Source: Akkermansiaceae bacterium UBA7890
GTDB taxonomy: Bacteria > Verrucomicrobiota > Verrucomicrobiia > Verrucomicrobiales > Akkermansiaceae
Assembly (NCBI GenBank): GCA_002501065.1
Contig: DLRK01000199.1
Span: forward strand, 29,719-93,718
Direction: 5' to 3'
Length of the DNA: 64,000 nucleotides
Of this stretch, positions 37,399-46,691 are shown one piece after another (within the stretch, counting starts at the first letter, position 1; every line of letters starts with the position of its first letter). The notes under the pieces were generated by a model, which worked only from the letters and a program-made list of their open reading frames with translations, did not search any database and was not told where the DNA came from. The position numbers were made by a program, and so were the translations under genes.

Positions 37399-39183
37399 CT
37401 ATCTCAGACTGAATACCGTGCGCTCTCCTGCGGGAACTGTTCCGAGCCAGTGCAGGAGAAGAATATCCGGTCCCAGCCAAGCCAGGTTATGGGAGGAGCG
37501 GTCGACCGGTTGCCCGTTGACCAGCACGTCCGGAAGCCCATTTACTCCGGAATCCAGAAACTTGAAGGCGGGTTGCATCCGGTCACTCTGCCCCGGATCC
37601 AACCAGATCTCCCGCCCTCCCCGCACCACGTAACAACCTTCACTCTCATTATAGCCGTCCCCGTTCAGATCACCGATCTCATCCGGGTCCACCTTGCCCG
37701 CTCGCACCCGCAACTTCGCCGGCGACTGGTAGTCCTTCCGGTAAGGTTCCACCGCGCCAAATGAATCGAGGTTCCGTGGGAAGATCCGCAACTGAACGGC
37801 AAGACGGCCACCCCCTCCGGCCTCCGGAAAAGAGAGCCTCCCTCGTGCGGAATCCTGCGGGCCCATGGAAATCAGGTAGCGCCCGGCCCGGCCCGGCAGA
37901 AGGAGAAGATCGTCCGGCAGGGAGCGCCGATTGGAGGGAATCGAGAGCCCCGAGACCAGAAGCAGTCTTCCCCGGGACCGGATGATGGGCTCCCCCGGCC
38001 AGCCCATGCCTGAATCCGTCACCTGCCACCAGCTGAGATTGCCGTTGCAGGCAGTGCTCAGAGTGGTCTGCGATCCCGGCTCCGCGGCAGGCGACCCTTC
38101 ATGGCTGATCAGCACGAAGATCTGGCCGGTCGGATAGATCGTATATTCCTCGAATCGGCTCTCCGGGCTGACAAGATCGCGACGCCGGAAACGGAAACGC
38201 GCCGGCAGGTTTTCCAGGATTTCAATCGTCCCGGGGCCGCCGCTGCGGAACTCATCCGCAGCGGAAGAATCGGACACCTGCAGGAGCGACCCTGAACCAA
38301 CCAGATTGGTAGTACGGAAAGGATCGTCCGCCAGGTTGAACCAGTGCGTGACGGTCCGCCCGGCATCGCTTCCCCGGGTCTCTCCCTCCTTCTTCTCCCC
38401 GGCGATGCGGAGTTCAAAGCATCCCTCCGATTCAATCACCAGGCAATCAGCTTCCTCCCGCGACCGCAGCCGTCCGGTGACTTCCTTCTTCAACTCCCGC
38501 CCCTCCACCAGGGCTTCCGCCGCCATGAACTGCTGCCGGTTGAGTTGCGGGTCGTGCCGGATCTGCTCCAGCAGGGTCACCGCCCAGTCGCGCTCTCCGT
38601 CTGCCCTGTAAATCTCCGCCAACCGGGCCTTCTGGCAGGCTCGCAGCCCGGCCCGCTCGACGGATTTGAGTTCCGGCAGGCTTTCCGTGAGCAGCTTGAT
38701 CGCTGCCTTGCGCCGCCCCGACCGGGCCAATAGCGACGCCATCTCAAGGCGCACCCAGACCCGGTTCGCCACATCCTGTCGCTTCGTTCCCATGATCACC
38801 AACGCCTTCTCCAGTTCGGCAAGGGCCTCCGCCACCCTGCCCTGACGACCCAGCGCCCTTCCCAGTTCTACCGCCACCGTGGCGCGCCAGCGTTCGCGCT
38901 CCGACATCCCGCCTGCCCCGTCGATCGAGAACGCACGGAGCAGATCTATCGCATCTCGATGCTGTCCCAGACCGACCATGGCCCTCGCGAATCCCAGGCG
39001 GACGTGAGGCCGAAGCGACTCCCGGGTCTTCGCGTCCAGTTCACGGTAGATTTCCCGGGCCTCCGTCCACTGCCCCTTCTCCAGATGCCTGGCTGCCGCC
39101 AGGTGCCGGGAAAGATCTTCCGCCGCCACTCCACTCGCCCACAGAAAGGCGCACAGCCAAAACCCGATCATTCCGGGGCACAT
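37399..39183 (-). CDS. Secreted TPR-like protein of unknown function
   Basis: 594 residues with an N-terminal signal peptide (MIGFWLCAFLWASGVAA; ATG 39171 is a close alternative start). The first ~250 residues are tandem helical repeats with TPR-like spacing (HLEKGQWTEAREIYREL, GLGQHRDAIDLLRAF, LARSGRRKAAIKLLTE). The remaining ~340 residues are beta-rich and unassigned; they include a Ca-binding-like run GDLNGDGYNESEG near residue 510. Probably periplasmic and protein- or glycan-interacting. It may be co-transcribed with the hydrolase gene downstream. Confidence 0.72.
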   Translation of the reverse strand: MCPGMIGFWLCAFLWASGVAAEDLSRHLAAARHLEKGQWTEAREIYRELDAKTRESLRPHVRLGFARAMVGLGQHRDAIDLLRAFSIDGAGGMSERERWRATVAVELGRALGRQGRVAEALAELEKALVIMGTKRQDVANRVWVRLEMASLLARSGRRKAAIKLLTESLPELKSVERAGLRACQKARLAEIYRADGERDWAVTLLEQIRHDPQLNRQQFMAAEALVEGRELKKEVTGRLRSREEADCLVIESEGCFELRIAGEKKEGETRGSDAGRTVTHWFNLADDPFRTTNLVGSGSLLQVSDSSAADEFRSGGPGTIEILENLPARFRFRRRDLVSPESRFEEYTIYPTGQIFVLISHEGSPAAEPGSQTTLSTACNGNLSWWQVTDSGMGWPGEPIIRSRGRLLLVSGLSIPSNRRSLPDDLLLLPGRAGRYLISMGPQDSARGRLSFPEAGGGGRLAVQLRIFPRNLDSFGAVEPYRKDYQSPAKLRVRAGKVDPDEIGDLNGDGYNESEGCYVVRGGREIWLDPGQSDRMQPAFKFLDSGVNGLPDVLVNGQPVDRSSHNLAWLGPDILLLHWLGTVPAGERTVFSLR

Positions 39184-39361
39184 CAGTCAGGCTCCCCCTC
39201 CTGTCCCGGGACGTTTCTGATATCCCCGTGATCCCACCACTTGCCCGTTATCCGAAACCCGGATCTCAGTCGGAAAACTCCCACCCTGGCCGGGCCGCCG
39301 GAAACCGGTTCCCACCAGAAGAAGGTTTCGCATCACCGGCATTTCCCTCATCTATCACTCC

Positions 39362-40153
39362 GTGCCCCGCCCTCAAACCAAAACCTTCGACCTGGCGCTC
39401 GCCCAGATCCTGGTGGAAGGAGGACGACCGGACGCCAACCTGGCACGGGCCATCGCAGCAATCGAGGACGCCGCATGCAACGGAGCGGAAGTGGTGCTCC
39501 TGCCGGAAGTTCTCGACTGCGGCTGGTGTGATCGATCGGCCCTTGAGCTCGCCCAGCCCTTTCCCACTGGTTCCCGTCTGACGCAACTCCGACAGGCGGC
39601 CCGCCTCCATGAGATCCATGTCTGCGCGGGGCTGACCGAGCGCGACGACGACAGGATCTTCAACAGTGCGGTGCTCCTCAATCCATCGGGAGATGTCATC
39701 CTGACCCACCGCAAGGTGAACGAACTCGCCATCGGGAAGGAGATTTACTCCACCGGCAGGTCAGCGGAAGCTGTATGTGAAACCCACCTGGGAGCCCTGG
39801 GAGTGATGATCTGTTCCGACGGTTTTTTCCCCGGTGAAGCACTCACCCGCTCACTCGCCGGGAAGGGTGCCCAGCTCATTCTCTCACCCTGTGCCTGGGC
39901 TGTGGCGCCGGATCACGACCAGCAGAAGGAGCCCTATGGCAGCCTCTGGCACGACGTCTACGGACGGGTGGCCCGGGAGCATGGGATCTGGATTGCGGGA
40001 GCGAGCAACATCGGTGAAATACGCCACGGCAACTGGGCCGGCCACCCCTGTGTCGGATGCTCGATTGTTGTGGGGCCCGAGGGCCAGGTCCAGGCCCGGG
40101 GAGCCTATCGTGAAGAGGAGATCGTCTATACAACGATCAGTCTGGCAGGGTGA
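39362..40153 (+). CDS. Nitrilase-superfamily (C-N hydrolase) enzyme
   Basis: 263 residues with a GTG start at 39362. The catalytic triad is in place: Glu in VVLLPEVLDCG (residue 49), Lys in THRKVNEL (near 120) and Cys in GVMICSDGFFP (near 150). These cytoplasmic enzymes hydrolyse amides or nitriles, or act as N-carbamoyl amidases. The best-fitting subgroup cannot be told from motifs alone. It is followed 52 bases later by the sulfatase-SGNH gene on the same strand. Confidence 0.92.
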   Translation: MPRPQTKTFDLALAQILVEGGRPDANLARAIAAIEDAACNGAEVVLLPEVLDCGWCDRSALELAQPFPTGSRLTQLRQAARLHEIHVCAGLTERDDDRIFNSAVLLNPSGDVILTHRKVNELAIGKEIYSTGRSAEAVCETHLGALGVMICSDGFFPGEALTRSLAGKGAQLILSPCAWAVAPDHDQQKEPYGSLWHDVYGRVAREHGIWIAGASNIGEIRHGNWAGHPCVGCSIVVGPEGQVQARGAYREEEIVYTTISLAG

Positions 40154-40205
40154 GGAATCGCCGGACTTGTCGAGCGCATGCTACTCTGCTCTGTTTCCCA
40201 TTCTC

Positions 40206-42401
40206 ATGAATCACCTCTTCACACTTCTTCTGGTCTCCGGGCTCTGGGTTCTGGGCACTCCCGCCCGGGGAGAAAAGCCCAACATCATTTTCATGTTCTC
40301 GGACGACCACGCCTGCAATGCCATCTCGGCTTACCCTGGCGGCCTGTTCGACGAAATTGCCCCCACCCCCAACATCGATCGCATCGCCAGGGAGGGCATG
40401 CTCTTCGAGAATTCCTTCTGCGCCAATTCCATCTGCGGTCCCTCCCGGGCGAACATCCTGACCGGCAAGCACAGTCACCTGAACGGCTTTCTCGACAACA
40501 ACTCCTCCTACTTCGACGGACGACAGCAGACCTTCCCGCAGCTTCTCCGCAACACCGGATACCAGGTCGCCATGATCGGCAAATGGCACCTCCACTCCCA
40601 CCCGGTGGGATTCGACTTCTGGCGCATCCTTCCCGGCCAGGGCGCATACTACAACCCGGACTTCATCGAGATGGATGGAAGCCGTAAACGCTACGAGGGG
40701 CACTGCAACGACCTCGTCATGGACTTTGGCCTGAAGTGGATGAAGGAGGACCGGGACAAGGACAAACCCTTCGTGGCCATGATCCAGTTCAAGGCTCCCC
40801 ACCGCAACTGGTCCGCCGCCGAACGCCACCTCAACCTCTTCAAGGGAGTGACCATGCCCGAACCGGAGACCCTCTTCGATGACTACGCCAACCGGAGCAA
40901 GGTCCTCGCCGAGCACGCCATGGGCATCGACAAGCACATGTACTGGGGACATGACATGAAGTTTCATGGGGAAAACCTCTTCCCCGGGCACTTCTCCAGC
41001 GGCATTGCCAACGCCCAGTACAAGCGCATGACGGAAGTCCAGAAGAAGGCCTGGGATGCCGTCTACCAGCCCGAAAATGAGGAGTTCATCGCCGCCATGA
41101 AGGCCGGCAGGCTCAGCAAGAAGGACATCGTGCGCTGGAAGTACCAGCGCTACATCAAGGACTACCTCAAGAGTATTGCCAGCGTGGACGACGGGGTGGG
41201 ACGCGTTCTGGAGTATCTCGACGAGAGCGGTCTGGCCCGAAACACCATCGTGATCTACTCCAGTGACCAGGGATTCTACCTCGGTGAGCACGGTTGGTAC
41301 GACAAGCGATGGATGTTCGAGGAAAGCTTCAAGATGCCCTTCGTCATCCGCTGGCCGGAGGTGATCAAGCCCGGCTCAGCAACCAGGGCCCTCATCCAGA
41401 ACATCGATTATGGCCCCACCTTTCTCGACATCTGCGGCGCTCCGATCCCCGCCGACATGCAGGGCCGGAGTCTTGTCCCCCTCCTGAAGAACAGCGGACG
41501 GAAACCCGGGGACTGGCGCGAGGCCGTCTACTACGCCTATTACGGGGAGAGAACGCACCAGGTTGCCAGACACGACGGGGTGCGCACCGAGCGTTACACT
41601 CTGTTTCACGTGCCCAAGTACAACGAGTGGCAGCTTTTTGACAACGAGAAGGACCCCCAGCAGATGAAGAGCGTGCACGACGACCCCGCATACGCCGCAA
41701 TCCTGGGTCGCCTCCAGCAACAGTACCGCCAGATCAAGCAGAACTACCGGGCGCACGTCGCTCTCCTTCCCGCCCACCGGATGAACGAGGACTGGTGGAA
41801 AAAACGTCACCTGGACATGAACAGGAAGGCCAGCTCCGGCCCCCACGACCTCCTTTTCATCGGTGATTCCATCACCCAGGGATGGGAGGGTGCCGGCAAG
41901 GCAACCTGGGAGAAGTACTACGGCGGGCGCAAGACTCTGAATCTGGGCATCTCGGGTGACCGCACCGAACACGTCATCTGGCGTCTCGACAACGGCAACC
42001 TGCGCAGACAGCAAAAAGCCAAGGTGGCCGTGGTCATGATCGGAACCAACAACACCGGACACAGCGAACAGGATCCCGGCGAGACTGCCGACGGCGTGGC
42101 ACGCATCCTTTCCATCCTGCGGGCCCGCTGCCCAGACGCCAGGGTTCTTCTCCTCGGCGTCTTCCCGCGCGATGCAATGCCGGATGGCAGAAAGCGCAGG
42201 ATCAACGATGCCCTTAACGAACGCCTCGCCGCATTCCACGACGGCAAGCGCGTGCACTACCTCAACATCAACGACCGGTTTCTCGACGGGGACGGCCGCC
42301 TCCCGAAGGAAATCATGCCGGATTACCTCCACCCGAGACAGAAGGGCTACGCGATCTGGGCGGAGGCCATCGAGGCAAAGCTGGTGGAACTCGGACTGTA
42401 G
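40206..42401 (+). CDS. Secreted sulfatase 5 fused to a C-terminal SGNH/GDSL esterase
   Basis: 731 residues. ATG 40206 begins a signal peptide (MNHLFTLLLVSGLWVLG, cleavage near PARG). The N-terminal sulfatase (about 20-520) has FMFSDDHACNAISAY, CGPSRANILTGKH at the formylglycine site, MIGKWHLHSH and YSSDQGFYLGEHGW, resembling iduronate/heparan-type sulfatases. The C-terminal ~190 residues form a complete SGNH hydrolase: block I GDSITQGW, block III GTNN, block V DYLHP. A single secreted enzyme could remove both a sulfate and an acyl group from one glycan. The joint is seamless and in frame, with no sign of a sequencing frameshift. Confidence 0.94.
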   Translation: MNHLFTLLLVSGLWVLGTPARGEKPNIIFMFSDDHACNAISAYPGGLFDEIAPTPNIDRIAREGMLFENSFCANSICGPSRANILTGKHSHLNGFLDNNSSYFDGRQQTFPQLLRNTGYQVAMIGKWHLHSHPVGFDFWRILPGQGAYYNPDFIEMDGSRKRYEGHCNDLVMDFGLKWMKEDRDKDKPFVAMIQFKAPHRNWSAAERHLNLFKGVTMPEPETLFDDYANRSKVLAEHAMGIDKHMYWGHDMKFHGENLFPGHFSSGIANAQYKRMTEVQKKAWDAVYQPENEEFIAAMKAGRLSKKDIVRWKYQRYIKDYLKSIASVDDGVGRVLEYLDESGLARNTIVIYSSDQGFYLGEHGWYDKRWMFEESFKMPFVIRWPEVIKPGSATRALIQNIDYGPTFLDICGAPIPADMQGRSLVPLLKNSGRKPGDWREAVYYAYYGERTHQVARHDGVRTERYTLFHVPKYNEWQLFDNEKDPQQMKSVHDDPAYAAILGRLQQQYRQIKQNYRAHVALLPAHRMNEDWWKKRHLDMNRKASSGPHDLLFIGDSITQGWEGAGKATWEKYYGGRKTLNLGISGDRTEHVIWRLDNGNLRRQQKAKVAVVMIGTNNTGHSEQDPGETADGVARILSILRARCPDARVLLLGVFPRDAMPDGRKRRINDALNERLAAFHDGKRVHYLNINDRFLDGDGRLPKEIMPDYLHPRQKGYAIWAEAIEAKLVELGL

Positions 42402-42493
42402 CCTGGTCCCGGAAAAGGCGGCCTCGTGGGTTTCCCCGCCAGGCCGGCCTCCCGGCTCCCACCGGCGCGGACTGCCGGGGACGTGCGCTCTGC

Positions 42494-45400
42494 TCAACTA
42501 AGATAGGAGGAGAGACAGGTTGGGGTCGTCTTCGTCGCCATCTCCTCGATCTGAAAGTGATCCGTGGTTGGCCGGGACGGATTGCTGTTTCCTCCGGACT
42601 GTCTTGGATAACGAACCAGCCGGACAATTCCCTTCCGGTGCAGATCTTCGATCCACTCCGAGTCCGCCGGGGTGAGACGACTGCCCAGCAACGGTTGATC
42701 CACGTCAATGCGCCGGAGTTCCTGGTGAATGGTTTCCCCGATCACGTAGGTCGTGAAAAAGTCATTGTCCGCGACGTCCACTTCGCACCGGGGGGATGCG
42801 TTCCCACTCCCATGCTCGGAACGAAGACGCACTGCTGGGTGAAGGCTCATGTGAAAACCAGCAGCCTCACTGGAAGTCCAGATCCGGCGCTGTTCGAGCC
42901 ATGTGCTGACCTCCCTGTGGATGGGGGCTGAGGGGTTGTGAATCGTGCGGAACGTGACCGTTCCTCCCGGGGCAAGCTGCTGCTTCCACACCAGGATGTA
43001 GCCGAAATTCACTCCCTTCAGGCCTGCCTCGCGGTAGTTGTTCACCCAGCGTTTCAGCTCGGCGTTGAATTGCTCGATACTCTGTCCGAATGGAGCATGA
43101 CAATGAGGCACCGAGAAGAGAATCTCGTCACGGTCCGCCGTGGTAAGCACGAGGGCCTCCAATGCCTCGCTGCCCCACCATTTTCTCAGGCGGGCCTCAT
43201 AGGTCTCGATCTCCACGAGGTCCGTCACGATACACAATCTTCCCCCTTCGCTAAGGTGACTGTCGGCATGTTCAACGATCTCCCGCAAGATGGCTTCGCC
43301 ATTGTTTCCTCCATCCCTGAACTTGAGTCCGGTCTCCGGACTTGGGACGAAGGGTGGGTTTCCGAGAATAACATCAAAGCGTTCCCCTTCCACAACCGTG
43401 TAGAGACTTCCCAGACGCACCTCATAGTTCTGCACGCCATTCAGTTGCGCATTGAACCGGGCGAACCGGACGGCACGCGGATTCAGGTCCACCGCAACCA
43501 CGCGGGTCGCGTAGCGGCTCCCGACGAGGCCCTGGACTCCCGAACCACAGCAGAGGTCAAGCAGGCTCTCACAGCCTTCTCTTGGCGCAGTTTGCACCAG
43601 TCCATGACTGTCCATCCCGATATACATCACGGGATCTTCTTCCAACCGGTCTCCCTTCATCAGCATGTAACGGTGGTCCGTGGCAAATATCATGCCTCCG
43701 GAGCAGAAGATATCGACGACGGAGCTCACCCGGTCCCCTTCCGCTGTGATCAGGCCAAGGCCGAGAAGGCGCGCGTAGAGAGATGATCCCAGCAGGTCCC
43801 TTACGGACCCGGATGACAGATCGGCCCGCAGGAGGAACAACCGGATCAGATCGCCCAGTGGATTGTCCGGGAGCTTCTGGGAAGCGAAGTAGTGAAGGTG
43901 AGTGGGTTCGATCTGCTGAAGAGACCCCACCCCGAGCAGATCAATTATGGCCTGTTCTTCGTAACCATGTGTTGTCAGGCACTTCTGGAACGCTTCGAGG
44001 CTGTGCCAGGACGCGAAGTCCGGGTCCTCGAAGGCCGCGAAGGTCCGGTCGGAACCAGTGGGCGGAAGCGGAGAGTCCCCGGGAAGACCCGACTTCAGCC
44101 AGTTCGGGTCACCTGACACTCCGAATCGCTCCAGTTTTCTCGAGATCGCGGTCATTTCATGACGGAGCTCCATGGGAGTCAGGCCGAGTGCGGCCCGCAG
44201 GGAGTCCTCACTTTCCTCCTTCGACGTCATGAAAGCCAGGAGCAGCTGAACTTCCCTGTGATCAAGGAGGAGAGGCGGCTGATGTTCGATCTGGTCTGCA
44301 ACCCGGGACTGCCCCTTGGGGTCCAGGAGAAGGACGGTATCAGGACCCAGTTGCGTCTTAAGCTCTCCCACGAAACCGTTCCCGGGGAAGAGTCGACTGG
44401 TCTCCTTGTAGCGGGCTCCCTGCCGGGAAAGCATCGCAACCTCCTCCGGCGCCCAGTTTCCGGATTCATGGCCTGCAAACAGTGCCGCATCCAGTTCAGT
44501 CATCAATCCCCGGACAGACGGCTGATCGGGGGGAAGTCCCGCGGGCAGGCTCTCATCAACGAGGTCAGCCACGTGATCTTCGTAGGACTTCACCGGTGTG
44601 TGCTTCCGGTAAATCCAGCAGTCTTCCAGAGCAAGATAGTCGATATCGGTTCTCAGAAAGGTCTTAATGGCCTGCTCGGGCGTTTCAACAATGGGCTGTC
44701 CTGCAACATTGAAGCTGGTATTCAGCAGAACCGGAGGTCCCTGCCGAATGTCCTCAACAGCATGACAGAGTTCATGGAAAAACCGATTCGCCTCCTTGGT
44801 GCAGGTCTGCACCCTTCCCGTTCCGTCTGCATGGGTAATGGACGGGAGAACCGAGTGAAACTCTTCTCGAATCTCGGCAACGAGGAGCATGAAGGGACTC
44901 TCGGTCTCGAGCACGAAGACCTCATTGGCTCGCTCCAGGGGCACAAAGGGAGCAAACGGGCGGAAGGCTTCCCTGAACTTCACTCTCGCATTGATCACAT
45001 CCTTCATTCGAAGAAACGCCGGGTCCGCCAGGATGGAACGGTGACCAAGAGCCCGGGGTCCGGATTCGCACCCTCCCTCGAAGCGGGCAACAATGTGGCC
45101 TCTTGAGAGTGCGTCCGCCACCTTCTTCACCATGTCATCATGTTCGTTCCGCTCAACCACGATCAGGTCATCGTACTGGTCCACGGCCTTTTCGACTTCT
45201 TCCCTGGAGCGGGGTTTCCCGAGCGTGGCGGCCTTGAGTTTCGGGCGAGCGGTTCCCTTTTCCTGGGTGGCATATGCCCAGTAGGCACAACCTGCCGAAA
45301 TCCCATTGTCAGCAGCGGCCGGGAAGATGAAAATGTCATCCAGACCGCACTGGGTCAGGATCTTGTAGTTGGCGACGGAATTGAGGCCGATGCCCCCGGC

Positions 45401-46288
45401 GATGCAGAGACGATTGAGGCCGGTTTGCTCCCTGGCCACCTCCACGATGTGGCAGAGGGCGTTTTCGAGTTCCATCTGCGCCTTGTAGGCAAGATCCACC
45501 AGCCAGGGGCGGAAGTAGGGCTTGCCCTCGCCGGTATCATATTTTTTTTCCAGCGCGGCGATCTCGAGAAAGATGTCGTAGGCTGAGATCTCCAGGCTCA
45601 GCGAATTTTCAACCGGGCGCAGCCACGATTCCCAGGAAGGCTGCGGCCCACCATACGCTGCGAGACCCATCAGCTTTCCGGCTTCCGGGAAGCTCAGGCC
45701 GGCATTGACAGTGGTTTCAAATCCAGCCTTTCGGGAAACATACTCATAGACAAATCCCAGGGTGGATAGCTGCACCAGATGTGCACGGACCCGTTCGCTG
45801 TGTATCGGTTTCAGGTCGGTGCCACTTCCCGCATGAAGACTGTAGGATTCCGTCTTCCAGCCGGTGTCCTCTCTGGCGGTGAGTCCGCTGGCGTCTACGG
45901 AAAGGACAAGTGCCTCTTCGAAACCGGAAGGCCAGTAGGCCGAGTAGGCGTGTGCCAGATGATGGCTGGGAATGGTCTGGACCTTGTCTGCAATATCCCT
46001 GCTGAACTTGCCCCGCATAATATCCGGAGCGAAATCAATACCCGGCATGTTCGCGGTAATGGTCTCCATCTCCGCGAGGGGGACATCCAGCATGTCGAGA
46101 CAATAGCGGATGCACTCGCCCGGAACCTGAATGTGACGCATCTCCCCCGGGGATTGATACATGAATCCTACGCTGTGCTTTATGCGGTCCAGTCTCTCCT
46201 GTTCAATCGAGACCAGCAGTTCGCCCTCTGAGACGACCGCAACCGATCGGTCATGTCCCAGGTTGATACCCATGTGAAGTCCACTCAT
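42494..46288 (-). CDS. Carbamoyltransferase (NodU/CmcH type) fused to a winged-helix-like domain and a DUF7059-type methyltransferase
   Basis: 1264 residues. Residues 1-~570 are a complete O-carbamoyltransferase: HHLAHAYSAYW (metal-binding HHxxHA, near 109), ADNGISAGCAYWA, CESGPRALGHRSILADP (near 412) and PVLLNTSFNVAGQPIVETP (near 523). Residues ~645-730 look like a PqqD-like/winged-helix domain. Residues ~750-1060 are a class I SAM methyltransferase: RLFLLRADL pre-domain as in DUF7059 proteins, DLCCGSGVQGL (near 914) and GNPPFVPSP (near 977). The last ~200 residues are unassigned and end in a Thr/Ser/Cys-rich tail. It would carbamoylate a hydroxyl and methylate the same or a related molecule in the cytoplasm. 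No other biosynthetic genes are adjacent. Codon use is less GC-rich than its neighbours. Confidence 0.87.
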   Translation of the reverse strand: MSGLHMGINLGHDRSVAVVSEGELLVSIEQERLDRIKHSVGFMYQSPGEMRHIQVPGECIRYCLDMLDVPLAEMETITANMPGIDFAPDIMRGKFSRDIADKVQTIPSHHLAHAYSAYWPSGFEEALVLSVDASGLTAREDTGWKTESYSLHAGSGTDLKPIHSERVRAHLVQLSTLGFVYEYVSRKAGFETTVNAGLSFPEAGKLMGLAAYGGPQPSWESWLRPVENSLSLEISAYDIFLEIAALEKKYDTGEGKPYFRPWLVDLAYKAQMELENALCHIVEVAREQTGLNRLCIAGGIGLNSVANYKILTQCGLDDIFIFPAAADNGISAGCAYWAYATQEKGTARPKLKAATLGKPRSREEVEKAVDQYDDLIVVERNEHDDMVKKVADALSRGHIVARFEGGCESGPRALGHRSILADPAFLRMKDVINARVKFREAFRPFAPFVPLERANEVFVLETESPFMLLVAEIREEFHSVLPSITHADGTGRVQTCTKEANRFFHELCHAVEDIRQGPPVLLNTSFNVAGQPIVETPEQAIKTFLRTDIDYLALEDCWIYRKHTPVKSYEDHVADLVDESLPAGLPPDQPSVRGLMTELDAALFAGHESGNWAPEEVAMLSRQGARYKETSRLFPGNGFVGELKTQLGPDTVLLLDPKGQSRVADQIEHQPPLLLDHREVQLLLAFMTSKEESEDSLRAALGLTPMELRHEMTAISRKLERFGVSGDPNWLKSGLPGDSPLPPTGSDRTFAAFEDPDFASWHSLEAFQKCLTTHGYEEQAIIDLLGVGSLQQIEPTHLHYFASQKLPDNPLGDLIRLFLLRADLSSGSVRDLLGSSLYARLLGLGLITAEGDRVSSVVDIFCSGGMIFATDHRYMLMKGDRLEEDPVMYIGMDSHGLVQTAPREGCESLLDLCCGSGVQGLVGSRYATRVVAVDLNPRAVRFARFNAQLNGVQNYEVRLGSLYTVVEGERFDVILGNPPFVPSPETGLKFRDGGNNGEAILREIVEHADSHLSEGGRLCIVTDLVEIETYEARLRKWWGSEALEALVLTTADRDEILFSVPHCHAPFGQSIEQFNAELKRWVNNYREAGLKGVNFGYILVWKQQLAPGGTVTFRTIHNPSAPIHREVSTWLEQRRIWTSSEAAGFHMSLHPAVRLRSEHGSGNASPRCEVDVADNDFFTTYVIGETIHQELRRIDVDQPLLGSRLTPADSEWIEDLHRKGIVRLVRYPRQSGGNSNPSRPTTDHFQIEEMATKTTPTCLSSYLS

Positions 46289-46691
46289 CGTAATATCATC
46301 CGGTTCCGGTTCAGCCCGCCTGATCCCCGGGCCTCACCTTGTTCAACGCACGAAGTCCTGCAGTCTCCTGGGAACGAACTCCCGGATGATCCCCATCAGG
46401 TGAAAGCGAGCCTGTTGCCAGTTTCTACAGGGACAGATGAGGTGGATTTTAATGCGTGCTAACATTATCCTGCGATTTCGTGCTCTAAACATCCAACCGG
46501 GACCGCCACCCCGTCATTCTCAAATCTCTTTCCTTTTTCTCCCGTGCAGAGCGGGCACCACGACGGATATCCCGCCCTCCCGGACAGACGGACTCCTCCC
46601 CCTCCAGCAGGGCTTCGTTCTGTCGTTACCGGAAGAGAGAACCACTGCCTCCAAGCTGGACTTGATGCACCTCCAAGTGTAACAGGCGGCC
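46289..46691. other. Intergenic region of about 400 bases without a gene
   Basis: This divergent gap separates the carbamoyltransferase fusion from the KGW-repeat protein. It contains an AT-richer patch around 46440-46500 and no reading frame with domain content or a credible ribosome binding site. It must hold the promoters of both flanking genes, but I could not pick convincing -35/-10 pairs. Confidence 0.6.
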
